A stretch of 64,000 bases of DNA from Nautilus pompilius. Taxonomy: Eukaryota; Mollusca; Cephalopoda; Nautilida; Nautilidae. The stretch lies in the NCBI GenBank assembly GCA_018389105.1, contig JACATO010000684.1:372001-436000 (forward strand), given 5' to 3'. Positions within the stretch are counted from its first letter, which is position 1; every line of letters starts with the position of its first letter. The notes under the pieces were generated by a model that saw only the letters and a list, made by a program, of their open reading frames with translations, searched no databases and was not told where the DNA came from. The translations under genes and the position numbers were made by a program. Of the stretch, positions 51,249 through 63,340 are shown in pieces.

Positions 51249-52709
51249 TATTTAAATTCCATGAATTTTATACCATGTTTCAGATCAAAGGAAGACTGAT
51301 GAACTCCCAGCCACGTACAGTTATAATGGTCTTTTTTTAGCTCTCAAATATATTACGATATCTCCACTAGAAGTGTAATCTGCTTATTGCATAGCTATGG
51401 AGGACAACCCATTTCTACCATTGTGAGCCACACTAGTTCTTGTATTTCATTTCTCTACTATCTGAACCCTGAGATGTTTTTATTCTCGATAAATGGTCCC
51501 GTCACTTAACACCTATTTAAAAAGCAGGACGGGGTACATGGATTAAATTACGGTTTTCTAACTACAGTATCTGTGATACAGAGTGCGGTTAGAACTCTGT
51601 TTCTCTTAAGGACAAAATCATGGAGTGGGAAGATAAAGTTGCAGTTCTTCCTGTTTTTTTTGTACAATTAGTAAGGAGAGTTAACTCGTTAAAATGATAT
51701 CTCTAGAACTATGGCATTGGTTTGGTTACCATCCTGGTATCCAGTGCACATCTTAAATATTAATGATCAAAGGGAGACAACTACAGCTAAAAATAAATTA
51801 GAATTTAATTTTTTTTTTTTTGCTTAAGGAAAAATAACACAAAAAAATGGGTTCCGCAGACTGGTGAATGGCTTATTTAGTTCCAATATCCTACCTAAAA
51901 TGATGGGGACTAGTTTAAGAACAAAACAAATTGCATCACAATCTTACGTAAAGTCTGAACGATAACAAATATTGTAACCAAAGAGGTTAGACGACAGCTA
52001 GCGCGCGCCTTCAGAGCTGAACTGTGTTTACCACCGCCACCACCTTTAGTTATTAAAAGAATTTCTGTTTGCTTTTAATCAACTTGTTCAATAAATGGGC
52101 AAAACTTGATTGAGATTTTCATTTCCTTTCAGAAATTTAGAAGAAAAAAACTCACAAGATCTAAAATTAAAATGTGAATACCTGCTTTCCTAATTGTAAT
52201 CTCGTGCTGACAAATGAGGTCTTTGAAGAACTAAACCTTTTATTTTGTTTGACTGACCCTTTCACTCAAATAGTCCAAAAACTGGGACTGTCTGCCATCC
52301 CCTTCCCCCCACATTCTTAATCAAGGATTAATAGATGAAAATAAATTTTAGCCAATTCAAAGTAAAATTAACTCATTCAACTCTAGTTTCCATCCACCCT
52401 GATTGGCTGGTATTTGTTGTTTCCCTTGAATTCTCTCTCATCCGGTTTCTTAACCATAGATCGTCACATCTATTATACAATGATAACTAAAGAAATAATA
52501 AATTTTTTTGTAGGTAAAGGAAAGGTGTGGAAGTTTTCCTCAAGAAAATCGTACTTCATAATCAAGAAATGTTTCTTTCAGGCTGATGACAGTTTGTTCA
52601 TTGATACCTGGACCTGGTTGATTTTGTCTCTGTAAGCTGATTCAGCTTAATCATCAGATTGTAACAAGACTGGTCAGGCTGCCCCTTGCTCATTCAGCTT
52701 TAAGAAAAC
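51249..52709. other. Interval between POMP and the convergent unknown gene
   Basis: Should hold the 3' end of the minus-strand gene, but I could not place its last exon or exons with confidence. A plus-strand exon-like stretch at 52581-52633 (TTTCTTTCAG ... GTAAGC) is probably chance. Confidence 0.5.
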
Positions 52710-52859
52710 CTGACATTGCTTTTTTGTCACTGAGTATCTTAGAGCCCAGCTAACAACGCTATCAGCATATCGCACCTTGTCTACCGTGGAGATCTTGTCC
52801 GACTGCCAGGCGACATTCACTAACAGCTGGGCTGTCTCCAGTGGATTAGGAAATAATAT
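52710..52859 (-). CDS. Unknown gene, exon E
   Basis: 150 bp, 50 codons, acceptor TTGTTATTACAG, weak donor CAG/GTTTTC, phase 0 both sides. It encodes ILFPNPLETAQLLVNVAWQS and DKVRYADSVVSWALRYSV. The sequence is dense and helical, and looks like a conserved domain. Confidence 0.75.
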
Positions 52860-55800
52860 CTGTAATAACAAACAAAGTCTGTAAGACAACAACCAAAACC
52901 CTCATTTTTCTTTAAGATATTCCAAAGAAATCTACCAAATAGATGATCAAATTTTGAACTTATTCATCTACGGACCTCCCCCAATCTACGAGTGCTCATG
53001 GAATGAACTCTTTCTGGTAGCTATTTGGTTTCAACTGTCGGAAAAGGTGGGTACTGAGAAGCAGAAATCAGGTCAAAATCCATTCTCCATCTTTAGTGGT
53101 TTAAAATGTCTAGCATGTTGCTTCATCTTCATGGATCTGATCAAATATATGCAGAAGTGTATTTCATAAGATGCATAGAGTTAGTGGGAAAATTTTAGAT
53201 ATCCCTGGATAAATGCAAGAGCTAAGACTGTTTAGATCATTTCTCCAAATCTACCAACAATGGAATTGTTTCAGTAACTATCATTCCATCCCTAAACTAA
53301 AACTCCACGTCTCTAATAATGCGGTGGGTGACCGAGATTTTTTATTTAGCATATTCAAGATGTTTTAGCTAGAGAAGAATATGTATAAACACCCCTCTAT
53401 GCCACACTTTCTCCCAGGGGAAGTACATGCTAGTGGTAAGGTTATTTATCCAGACCAAAGAAAAAGAATATTAAATGAGAAAACCAACCAAAAAAGGGGA
53501 TGGATGAAACATCAGTATACTTTCAGACGAGAGAAAATTTCAACCATGTAAGCGAGTCTGAAGTTTTGTGACAGAAACAAGTCATTGCTTGCTCTTCATA
53601 CTACTGACAGAAAAACCACCACCTACCTGTTTAGATCAATGCACACTGGTAAAAGCTATTTCATGCAAAAAACATTTCACCCCTACTTTATAAAAGAGGG
53701 GATAGAAAACACCCCGCCCTGACACAAATTCCACCCATTAAAACAATACAGCTGGGCTTTTACATCTCTCCTCTCGATGAATTGGCTATTGTTTTATTAG
53801 AAATGCACTTCTATTAGTTAGAAATTTTGAGCAATTAATCAGATTTATTATATTTAATGATTTTTTTTAGTTTATCTAAATTTGAAAAAAAAAAATTGTA
53901 ATTCATCCATGCATAAGTATCACTTTAAAAGAGGGAAAGAAAACTGCTAATGAATAATCTGCCGCTTACACAGTCGTCTTGGATTAAAATGACTTTGAGT
54001 GAGCATCTTTCTTTACCTGCAGTGGATTTTCAGGTCCTTGTTTCAGATCCACCATCACTGCTTCCTGCTCCTCCCGTAGCATGGCTACTGTCACATAAGG
54101 CTGTGAATACCTCTCGTCAGCAGGTAGTGTATACCATTCGTCGGGAATGTTGGTGTACCTATGATGAACTGCGTGGCAGCAGCTCTGCGGGGGTTCATCA
54201 TCCCAAAATACTTTCCGCTGCTTTGACTCCTCCACGTAACAGCAAAGCTGTTGGGTCAGAGGGGAGGTAACTGCGGGCAGCGCATTCTCCCTCACTGATA
54301 AGTTACTGTTGTTATCCAGCTGATTTGCAACAGTACTCTCATGACCAGTAGGAATCACATCTGGTGTTGGCAGCAAAGTCTTTATGCAGACATCTGATGT
54401 TCCACTCGAGGGCCTGTTGTGCTCTATTGCAGATTCTAATGACTTGTCTGTTATCCCAGAATCCTTCCCATCAGCCACATGAGATATTTTCTCCCCCTTT
54501 GGCTTCTGGTTGAGCAGCAGCTGTGACAACGCCTTGTGAATGTAACCCAGCTTCTCAGTCAAAGCAAATCGCTTTGCTTGGATATCCCATAGCACACTCC
54601 GAGAAATGTACCTGAGTTTCTCAAAGTCGAGTTCATACATCATTTTATCTTTGGTTTTAAAGCTGGTTCCATCTTCTAAACACAAATCACTTTTCCTCAG
54701 CAGCACATTGTTGTTGGTCTGATCGCTTAACTTCTCTGGATTTTTACTATTCTCAACAGCTGTCATATCACCGGAATGCGTGCAGTTTATTTCTGCTTGT
54801 GAGTCCATGGGTCTTGAGTTCTCAGAGAGCTTCTTCTGGTGATGCTGTTCTTCTACACAATAGTACAATGCTGCCATATAGAAGTATGCCCGAACACAGT
54901 CAAGTTCACGACATCGATGACCTGTGTTTGAGATACCATCTCCGTCTTTCAGCTCCGACAGATAACGCTTTGTACTCTGCATCTTCACAGACGAGTCAAA
55001 GCTGGCATCACTGGTGTCCATGCTGATCATCACTCGGACAGCAGTCACTTCCTGCTGCAGTTTTAACAAATACTTTGGTCCTAAAAGAAAGAGAGAGTCA
55101 TGTACTTTTCATTAACGATTTCGTCAGATTGCCAAATTGCCAGAACAGGCTAAATTCTAAAAAAAATAGCGGTCTCGTATGGTCCATTTGCTGGAAATGT
55201 GAACCCCTCATAAGTAATGTAAGTTCATCCACTCGAATAGTAGCATTGTTTTTTAATATTTGGTCAGCTATCAAATCACATCAGCCATTAACAGTATATC
55301 TGACACACAAATGAAGTAAAACGGGGAATGCACATATAAAAAAAATGAAATTAAAGGAATTAGCAGAGTTTTTAAAAGGATAGACTTTGTTTCTTTCTAA
55401 AAATTTTTTAGTTAACCAGCAACTTTGTCACTACCCAAGGAATCTAGGAAAACAGCATTAGTTCTCAATGCGCTTTTATGAGTAAAAAGTTAATATAACT
55501 TCAAAGCATTAGCTAAACAGCAACTTCAACGATGCGGTAGAACAGGCTGCTTGCTGTATGGTTTACGGGTCAGATGTCACTTTCATTATGGCAGTAAATG
55601 TTTAAGGGCCACCAAGTTTAATTTTAATTAACTATATCTGGTTTAGAACAAAAGTCACATGTGGGCAAGGATCACCTGCATATGAATTTGTCATGTACTG
55701 ACCTTGTGGAAGACACAGACGAGATAGAGCCAGCAGGAACCGGTACTGACCAGCTTCATGAAGACTGGTGCAGGCCTGCAGCAGGTGCTTGATGGCAGCT

Positions 55801-58800
55801 GTAGTCTCTGTGTGCAGCAGGGCCAGGAGACAGAGAACAAGATCCATGCTACTCCAGATCAGCAGCTGAAACAATCAGCAGCGACTCGATGAGAGAAAAT
55901 ATAACAACTTTATCTTGACATGGGAGAAACTAAAGCTGCAATTTCTAACCATTCACCAGTTTCTGTCAGCTTTTCCAAAGAAGTCCATTACACAGCAGAG
56001 GGAAGCAATGAGAAGCAGAATTAGTTTGGTAGTTACAAGGAGACAGAAAATAAATCCACAAATACAGTTCTTAAGCTGATTAAGTGCCCATCACAATTAT
56101 CTGCACTCTCCAGTTATTTATTCCACTCCCTAACAGATTTATTGCCAAAAGAAATTATTCTCTCATTTCTAACCTACTGGCTGGAACCTTAACTGATTCA
56201 TAATTATGACTCTTAGTTTGTATGAGCAACAACAGAGCATCAAAATCACAGGTGCATCCCAGTCCACACCCTGAAACTCAAGACTTTGATGCATTCTAGT
56301 AAATCTACGCTGAACTCTCTCTCTAATCCATGAATATCCTTTATCAATTCATGACTGCACAGCATATTTGAGATGTGGAAAAAGGTTACATCAGGAAAAA
56401 AACGTACAGAAATATCAAAGGCAGTTTTAGTTCTGTGCAAAAAACATTTCACCAATATTATGTAACATCAAAGCGGTTTTCTCCTTCTTTGGCTTGAGCA
56501 TCATTGCTGACCTGCTGCAAAGGTCAAGTCAACATCAGTTTGTTGGATCCTGTTTTCTCAAGGCTTAATTGAGTTGCTGTCTGACCAGTCCATTTGTGTA
56601 TACTTTCCTTACATTCCCTATGTTGTTTGTCAAACTGTCTGTTATCTAACATCTTTACTTAGCCCCACCGTATGTCCCTTGGATATCACTGTGTCCGGGC
56701 AGATTCTCAATATCCCTTCACAGGCCATCTTTCAGCCAGCCTGTGAGGAGTCTAGCCTTCAGCTATGCAAGCACCACAATTATCCATTACTTTTAAATTC
56801 CTGGCCATAAATTGCTTTTACCATCTTAACCAGATCCCTCAACCATTCTTTGGTCACACACAAATATTTGACGAACATTCTTGGCAATGTCTTCTATCAA
56901 CCCTAAATACCGTGTTTTTCAGACTAGAAATCAATACTCTCCACGCTGAAAGTCTGGGCTATGATTTTTGCTCCAAATCAACTTAACTACAGATAAAATC
57001 CTTAAAATCGCTTTAATAAAAAAATGAAAAAGTGTTATTTTCTGAAATAAACTGAAAATTGTTCATTTGAAATGATTACAGAAATTAGTGCCTAAAACAT
57101 TTGCCAATTGGTTGAGCAATTCACTATTAATCTGCTTACCTAAGTATGCGAGGTTATCCAATTGATAACAAATGCATGCTCACCAATTACATTATATATA
57201 TATATATATATCCATCCTTTTCAATCCTTATCTCAAAATGTCTGTTGTAAAGTCCTGCAAGTTGTACACAGCAATTTTTAAGTTAGCTGAAGAAAACATT
57301 GATAATATGGCCATGCACAGGAAATATGGTGTCAGCAAGAAATGTGTTAGAGACTGGCATAAAATAAATTGCAGCTGTAATGTTAGGTGGACTAACATTG
57401 AATAATGTGGTAACCTAACACATCACATGTCATGGACTTAGTACTGTACAGCTGAGACTTAGAGCCAAACAAAACTGCAACTGGTGACCATTATCTTTGC
57501 ATTTCTCCCTATCTTTATTTCACTGGTGTACAGTATTCACCAGAAGTGTGTACAATACGATCCAATCAGAAAGCAGCTGAGCACGGTGACCTCCATGTGT
57601 CTAGGTGTGAAACTCAACCATTCAGCAAACTGAAACCAAGCCAAATGTCGCCTCATGCTATCAAAAATGAAATTGTGGGTTGTATTTTGATTTGTGTATG
57701 CTCCAAAATCTCAGGATCAAATAAAAGTGTTGAAGATAGATAAAACTGTCAGGTTTGGCTTTTTGAAGTAGGTGATGGCGGCTTTCAATACCAGAACCGA
57801 TAATAATGTTTGCAGTTTCTATTCTATATTTATGAGATGAGGTATCATTGTTATTACATATTGATATTTTTGGACTTTTATCCTCATCTGTGTTATTTTG
57901 ATCGCTACATTTCAAACCTCTATTACTTTATTATCCATGGATAAGAGCGTATCACCCCAAACGTTAGTAATAAAGATTTGAGAGTTCATTCCTCAGCCAG
58001 AACACCGGATTCGACATGTGTTTATACACAGTATGACACCTGAAGATGATCGGAGATTCCACCGGTCAAAATGTAGTGATGAAAATAACAACGATGAGGA
58101 TAAGAGTCAAAAAATATCATTATGTAATAACAATGTTTGCAGTTTGTTTCAAATATTTCTCTATGATTTACAAACATGTTGGAAAACCATTTCAACCCAT
58201 TTATCTGGAAGATCATCCCACAAAGTGGTTCTGTGATAAGCACAGAGCAAATCTATATTCATGAACCAGGAAGTACTATAAACAGTGCTATGAAGGACTT
58301 GATGTATTGTTTAAGGCTCGGCTAACTATGGTAGTTGATCTAGTCATATGTTATACTCCACATCTACTTATATACGAACAAAGGAAAGAAACATGGGAAA
58401 ATTAACCAATTCAACATACGCTGAGAATTACAGTACTTGAACCGTTCCACTTTTCTCTAGTACCATTAATATTTATTCTTAGATCAGCTGCTGGCATCAA
58501 TGTGAACAATGATTCTATTTGCATTGAGCTTTAGACACCATTTTTTTGCTGGCTTTGACTTTATTGCATCATTTGTCATGTAATAAACTTGCTACACGCA
58601 GAGTAGTACCAGTGACACATCATTAGGCAACCACCATTTACGCCTGAATATCTGTAGCTGAGCTTCCATCAATACATTATGTATAAAGATTGAACAAAAA
58701 CGTTCATTCCGAACAATCGGTGAATGACAAGCCACATTAGACACTGCACCGCTAGCCCATCTGTGAAAGGGCAACACACGCATTCATGCCAAGAGGAGCT

Positions 58801-60466
58801 GGCTGGAGAAATAAATTGTACACACAGCAAAAGGTACTTCAGGAAGGTCAACAAGCAGGAATAAGGCACACATCTATTACTTACATCCTATGCTATTGTT
58901 TAATACTCTATGCTACACTCTAGGGTATGTTAGTTTGCTTCACTATTCATTTTAGTGCTTACTTACTGTTTTTGCATTGTAATTGTTCAGACTGACGACA
59001 CCAATGATTAAAGGAGTCTAATTCTCACCTGCGTAACATCTACCTGGCTCTGCCTGGTTGCCACGAGGTTTGAAAATACCCTGTACGCCTCATCCAGATA
59101 ATTGCTGTTAAAACTGATGTCCAAACACTGATACCATACCCGCAGCATGTGATGCAGGAAAGTGTGACCATTTATCAGATGTGGCTGCCATGGAAACACC
59201 GGATCCATTTCACCCATATCAAGAATGAAATCTGCCATCAATAAAAACTTTTTTTAATAATCAACTATTCACATCTTATTTTTCAAACTTCGCAGGCGAT
59301 CAAAGTTAGTATTTATTTATGTAAACTCAGGACAGTATAAAAAATCTTGCTTCTAAGCATTGAAAATACCCCAATTCTTCATTCATATACATCAACTGTA
59401 AGGTTCTGAAGTGGCATAGTTACCACTAGATGCCAGAACTGTACCACAGAGGGTCTTCCACTCCATTCTCTAGCAACATAAACCAACCTGGCCTCCAACA
59501 GAATTTGAACCTAGGCCATCAGCCATAACAGGCCAATACACCAGACTTTTTAAAATACTGATATGCACAATACAAACAAAAAAATCTGACCCCTCAGACG
59601 ATAAAAGGTTCTGTTAAAACAGTTTGAGGGCTTCAAAGCCAGCACTTCTGCTCCGCTTGCCGCTCATAGTGTTTGCCAAACCGATTTTCAGCCAGTTTTG
59701 AGTTATAATCCCTGGCAATTTTAATCATAAATAGGACTCAAACAAAAGCTACGCATAGCACACAATTACCTTACCAGTACATAACCCAGGATTGTCGTGG
59801 CCATTTCTGGCATTTATGAAAGAAAATATCCTCAAACATCAAAAAATATTTAACGCAGTGAGCATTAGGTACATGACTTAGCAAAGGGACATAATTCTCT
59901 TTGCTTTTATTATACAAACTGTATGATTATTCAAATTATTTTGATTAGTTATCCTTTTTATTACTGTGTTCCTTCAGATTTGAGCTTATCACCAACGGAA
60001 CTACATAATAGAAGTCTATGTAGAAATCAATGCATGATAGCCTTTTCTATTTCAATCTCTACTCTCTGTTCGCAGACGAACTACAAGATCTTCTCCATCG
60101 TGTGACCTAAGCCCAGAAAGTCTGGCATCGTCACATTAGTTTTCTTCAAGTGGCCAAGCACAAGGGTGGAAGGTAAGGAAGAAAACAACCTTGGTTTTAG
60201 CAAAACCCAAAACAGAAGAAACAATGCTCCATTCATCTTCAAGCAAGTTATTTTCTTTTTATTAAAAGGTACATTTCCACCTTAAATGTGAGCTATTTTC
60301 TAGGAAAAAAACCCCAAAGTTTACCTGGCAACAGAGATTTCCCAGATGACAACTTATTGTTCCAGACTGAAAAGCAGGTGGTATCGTCAAGGGAGATGAC
60401 ACCAGGTGCTAGTATCATCAGTTCATGGATCAAAGACTCGTGTACACTCGTTAACAACAACAGCAC
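52710..60466 (-). CDS. Unrecognised multi-exon protein gene, internal exons (574 codons seen)
   Basis: I do not recognise this protein. Five minus-strand exons (60325-60466, 59029-59231, 55703-55865, 54017-55080, 52710-52859) have consistent phases (0/1, 1/0, 0/1, 1/0, 0/0) and sum to exactly 574 codons without a stop. Visible features are a helical N-terminal part rich in Leu (DPVFPWQPHLINGHTFLHHM, LVLCLLALLHTETTAAIKHL) and a long acidic/Ser-rich middle with low complexity. Inside the long exon lies a probable coiled helix (SRSVLWDIQAKRFALTEKLG). A conserved-looking end follows (FPNPLETAQLLVNVAWQSDK, then TVDKVRYADSVVSWALRY). No signal peptide or membrane segment is clear. Helical-repeat character suggests a soluble scaffold. 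It converges on POMP. First and last exons not found. Confidence 0.8.
52860..54016 (-). other. Unknown gene, intron between exons D and E
   Basis: AT-rich. Short open frames on both strands without recognisable products. Confidence 0.6.
54017..55080 (-). CDS. Unknown gene, exon D (large exon)
   Basis: 1,064 bp open throughout, acceptor TTTCTTTTAG, donor CTGCAG/GTAAAG. Starts GPKYLLKLQQEVTAVRVMIS, contains CVRAYFYMAALYYCVEEQHH, then a variable Ser/Asn/Asp-rich stretch. A helix DFEKLRYISRSVLWDIQAKR follows. The end is well ordered: RKVFWDDEPPQSCCHAVHHR, then PDEWYTLPADERYSQPYVTV. An uninterrupted frame of this length in such AT-rich DNA is strong evidence of real coding. Confidence 0.85.
55703..55865 (-). 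CDS. Unknown gene, exon C
   Basis: 163 bp, acceptor GATTGTTTCAG, donor CAAG/GTCAGT. It encodes LLIWSSMDLVLCLLALLHTE, KHLLQACTSLHEAGQYRFLL and ALSRLCLPQ. Leu-rich helices. GC-richer than the flanking introns. Confidence 0.8.
57238..57405 (+). mobile_element. Pogo/Jerky-type DNA-binding fragment
   Basis: An ATG-started frame reads KSCKLYTAIFKLAEENIDNM then AMHRKYGVSKKCVRDWHK. This matches the brinker/CENP-B-type helix-turn-helix (K..Y...FKL.V...A.E..N..AARK.GV....VR.WRK) that begins pogo-superfamily transposases and their domesticated relatives. No catalytic part follows in frame. Probably a relic. Confidence 0.45.
57841..58140. repeat. Long imperfect inverted repeat, ~75 bp arms, ~145 bp spacer
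   Basis: The reverse complement of 57841-57918 matches 58064-58136. Shared words are AAATGTAG.GAT, AAAATAACA, GATGAGGATAA and TATGTAATAACAATG. The spacer contains ACCTGAAGATGATCGGAG then CCGGTCAAAATG, and on the other side ACCCCAAACGTTAGTAATAA. This is the kind of CTGA-stem-(G)AAA context found near the ends of Penelope-like retroelements. Confidence 0.55.
59029..59231 (-). CDS. Unknown gene, exon B
   Basis: 203 bp, acceptor GATGGCAG with a poor pyrimidine tract, donor CAG/GTGAGA. It encodes DFILDMGEMDPVFPWQPHLI, HHMLRVWYQCLDISFNSNYL and EAYRVFSNLVATRQSQVDVT. Phase 1 in, 0 out. Confidence 0.75.
60325..60466 (-). CDS. Unknown gene, exon A
   Basis: 142 bp, acceptor TTCTTTTTTTTCCAG, donor CCAG/GTAAAC. 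It encodes VLLLLTSVHESLIHELMILA and ISLDDTTCFSVWNNKLSSGK. Earlier exons should lie to the right, beyond the transposon or outside the window. None was located up to 64000. Confidence 0.7.
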
Positions 60467-61012
60467 CTGGAAAAAAAAGAAGAACAGGAGTGTATTCCAA
60501 TTAAAGACTAACTGCAGTCCAGACAGCTTTAAACAAGCATCACTACTATTTATGATTTGGTTTCAATTACTAATCAAAAGTTACAAACACTTGAGAATTA
60601 ATTAAATATTCAGTGAGACCGTGGAAGCTGCTGTTGTCAGAATGTCATAACAACTACATGCAGTTGCTCCTGATTATTCCCTTGGCTCGTACATATCTTA
60701 AAATGATTGATAACGTAGGTTTTCTAAGATTCTCTGGTCATTAAAGATGAAAGGAAGCTATTTTTTTAAAAAATAACATTTTCAGTGTTGGAGTGGCTGA
60801 AGACTAACAGTTTCAGTGGCCCTTTAAGACACGAAAACCAAACAAAGCTTGAAATCATCATCATCATCATCACTTTTAAATTAAAAATCAAAGAAAGAGA
60901 AATGAAATCTGACATCTAATTCCATCCTCCCACCAAAAGTCCCTTCCATTTACCATTCCAAAATAATTATAGAAATATTTTTTTTTTCAAAATAACCAGA
61001 TGGAAACGGTAA
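60467..61012. other. Intron sequence between exon A and the transposon
   Basis: AT-rich, with a short ATC repeat near 60856-60872. Nothing else seen. Confidence 0.6.
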
Positions 61013-61016
61013 ATTA

Positions 61017-63336
61017 CACTGGTCAACAAAATTAAATGTATTATACTCATGAATGCAAACCAACTTTTTTAGACTAATTTTTCATGCTGATTTCAAACTT
61101 TCACCTCATTTGTATGCAGCACGTATCAGTTTTTCAGTAGATACATGCAAATATTTACATATTTGTATATATGAAATCATTAACGTAATAAATAAGGACA
61201 CATTATTTTTAGAATGTAAATGAGTTTATGAGTTAAAAATCATCACTATCACTCTACAAGAGGATACACAATAATGAGACAAAAAACAGGACAAAGTCAG
61301 AACAACAGAGTTAGAAACATTGTGATTTGGATTTCCTGCGGTGTTCCTGATCTGGTTGATCACGGTAAGGTGTCCAGCAGTAGTCAGCCAGCATACTGTC
61401 ATTCCAGAAGCCTTGGTACCGTTTCTCCATAGCACTAATTTCCTGGTGAAATCTTTCACCATGTTCCTCAGACACTGCTCCAAGGTTATCTGCGAAGAAA
61501 TCCAGATGGGAGTCCAAGAAGTGAACTTTCAGTGACATGCAACAACCCATTGCTGAGTAACATTTCAGAAGATTGTCGATGCCATCCTTGTAGTCCATTG
61601 CCTTCTTGTTGCCCAAGAAATTCTCACAGATCCAATTGAAAGCATTCCAGTTCATCCAGTGTTGTCTTGAAGTTGACGTCTTTGAGTACTTCTCTAATTT
61701 GGGGTCCGACAAAGATACCCTCTTTCAACTTCGCCTGTGTAATTTTGGGAAACTTTTCTACAATATACTCAAACCCTCTGGCATTTCTCTTTCCTAGTGT
61801 CTTTACAAACTGTTTGATCAGTCCAAGCTTTATGTGCAAAGGAGGCAATAGGACATTACATGGATCTACAAGAGGTTTATTCTTGACGCTAGACAGTCCT
61901 GGCTGGTATGATGTTCTTGTCTGCCAGTTTGATTCCGAATATCCCATAGACGCAAGAAACAACAGTATTTTGTGAAACCTGACTGCATTCCCATTAACAT
62001 TCCAATGACTTTTAAATCTCCACATATTTTCCACAAGTATCTTTCATAGGCAATGGCATGAAGTAAAAGTTCCATATTCTCATATGATTCACGAAGATGA
62101 ATGGAGTGTGCAATAGGAATGGAGGGCTTCAAATTACCATTATGGAGAAGTACAGCTTTTAAACTTCGTTTTGAAGAGTCAATAAACAAACGCCACTCTG
62201 CAGGATCATGATTTTGTGATAAACATTCGAAAAGTCCATCGATGTTACTGCAAAAGCAAAGCGGACCTTCAACAGAAAAACACGTTTGTAGAACCACATT
62301 TCTCTGCCGAAAATAAGTTATACGAACACGTGCTCTAGCAGATACTTCTCCTTCAGTCTGATGCCAACAGTTCTGCTTTATCTTTTGAGAGGGATAGGTC
62401 TCTGACAAGGTTATTCAGTTCAGCTTGGGAAAATTTCTGAGGTTCAAAGCTATCGTCATCAGCCACGTAATCTTCCTCAGCAGCACTATCGTGACAGTCA
62501 GCATCATCATCTGGTGGAACTGGAATTGGCAGGACTTCCTGTGAGGCACAGGTCTCATTGCAGAATCCAAATTGGATACACAATTTTGTGTTTATTCTTC
62601 ATAGAAAAACCTGTGACATTTACTTTAAAAAAATAACAGTCATTAAAATGGTCTTTCGGCTCCCTCCATATCATTGGAATGGCAAAAGGCATGGACTTCT
62701 TCCTCTTATTGAACCAGTCACGTAAGCCATTTGAGCAAGCTGAGCAGATAAAATGTGGTGCCCATAACTTGTCCTGATCTCCAAGAGGACAGTCAAAGTA
62801 TAGCTTATAAATCTTCTTGATCTCTGGTGTTATTGTACGTTTTTGAGCTTTCACAATAAATTGTCCACAGACATAACAAAACACATCAGGAAAATTTCTA
62901 CACTGCCTTGACATGGTTAACACTGTAAAACAAGTAAGGAAATAGATACAAACGGTTATACTTATACTGAATTTGAGATGATGAAATATTTCATCAGACC
63001 AATTATGGCTGGACAATTGAGAGATGTGAAATACCTATTTCATCAGACAAAACTTGATCGGTTAATTTAAGATGATGAAATATTGCATCTGAACTATGCA
63101 GCAATGAATAATGTAGTTTATTTTAAAGGTGTGTTTCCATGATGTAAATGAAATACATGCATACACGTCATTAATTGGAATTTCTATATAATGCATGAGC
63201 TAAAAAAAAAAAAACTTTCTCATCTTGAAAACTGTGGGTGATGTCAAAAAACTAATTGTATATTTGAAATCAGCATTAAAAACTACACTAAGTACACCTT
63301 GACATATGCTTGATGGAAAATACTTGTTGACCAGTG
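61017..63336 (-). mobile_element. 2.32 kb TIR transposon carrying an uncharacterised zinc-finger transposase-like gene
   Basis: The left end CACTGGTCAACAA and the right end TTGTTGACCAGTG are perfect inverted repeats of 13 bp, flanked by TA on both sides (61015-61016, 63337-63338). The only coding sequence inside is the minus-strand gene listed next. Distance from stop codon to left end is about 294 bp, and from start codon to right end about 422 bp. Sits in the intron or 5' flank of the unknown gene, on its own strand. Confidence 0.8.
61311..62914 (-). pseudogene. Zinc-finger putative transposase, decayed by about five frameshifts
   Basis: From ATG at 62912-62914. It starts MSRQCRNFPDVFCYVCG, an N-terminal CxxC, with a second pair in HFICSAC, then SMPFAIPMIWREPKDHFNDC. 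An acidic linker and LNNLVRDLSLSKDKAELLAS follow. The core has WRLFIDSSKRSLKAVLLHNG, CGDLKVIGMLMG, YTKYCCFL, LLPPLHIKLGLIKQFVKTL, SLKVHFLDSHLDFF, EEHGERFHQE and LADYCW, and a basic tail ends at the stop near 61311. Frameshifts lie near 62575 and 62545 (two close together), 62370, 61930 and 61650. Related proteins of about 530-600 residues occur in many copies in arthropod and cnidarian genomes as uncharacterised proteins (from memory). The D, D and E in these blocks are my candidate catalytic triad. Confidence 0.8.
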
Positions 63337-63340
63337 TAAT

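Larger units (their letters stand above)
55866..59028 (-). other. Unknown gene, intron between exons B and C
   Basis: 3.16 kb. Holds a CENP-B-like DNA-binding fragment at 57.24-57.41 kb and a long inverted repeat at 57.8-58.15 kb (both listed). The rest has nothing I can name. Confidence 0.6.

Noticed and set aside
52581-52633. Plus-strand exon-like stretch downstream of POMP
   Set aside because: POMP already ends with a stop and AATAAA at 51243. The stretch has no homology I recognise.
53950-54270. Plus-strand 106-codon open frame
   Set aside because: Shadow of exon D of the minus-strand gene, which has consistent splice sites and phases.
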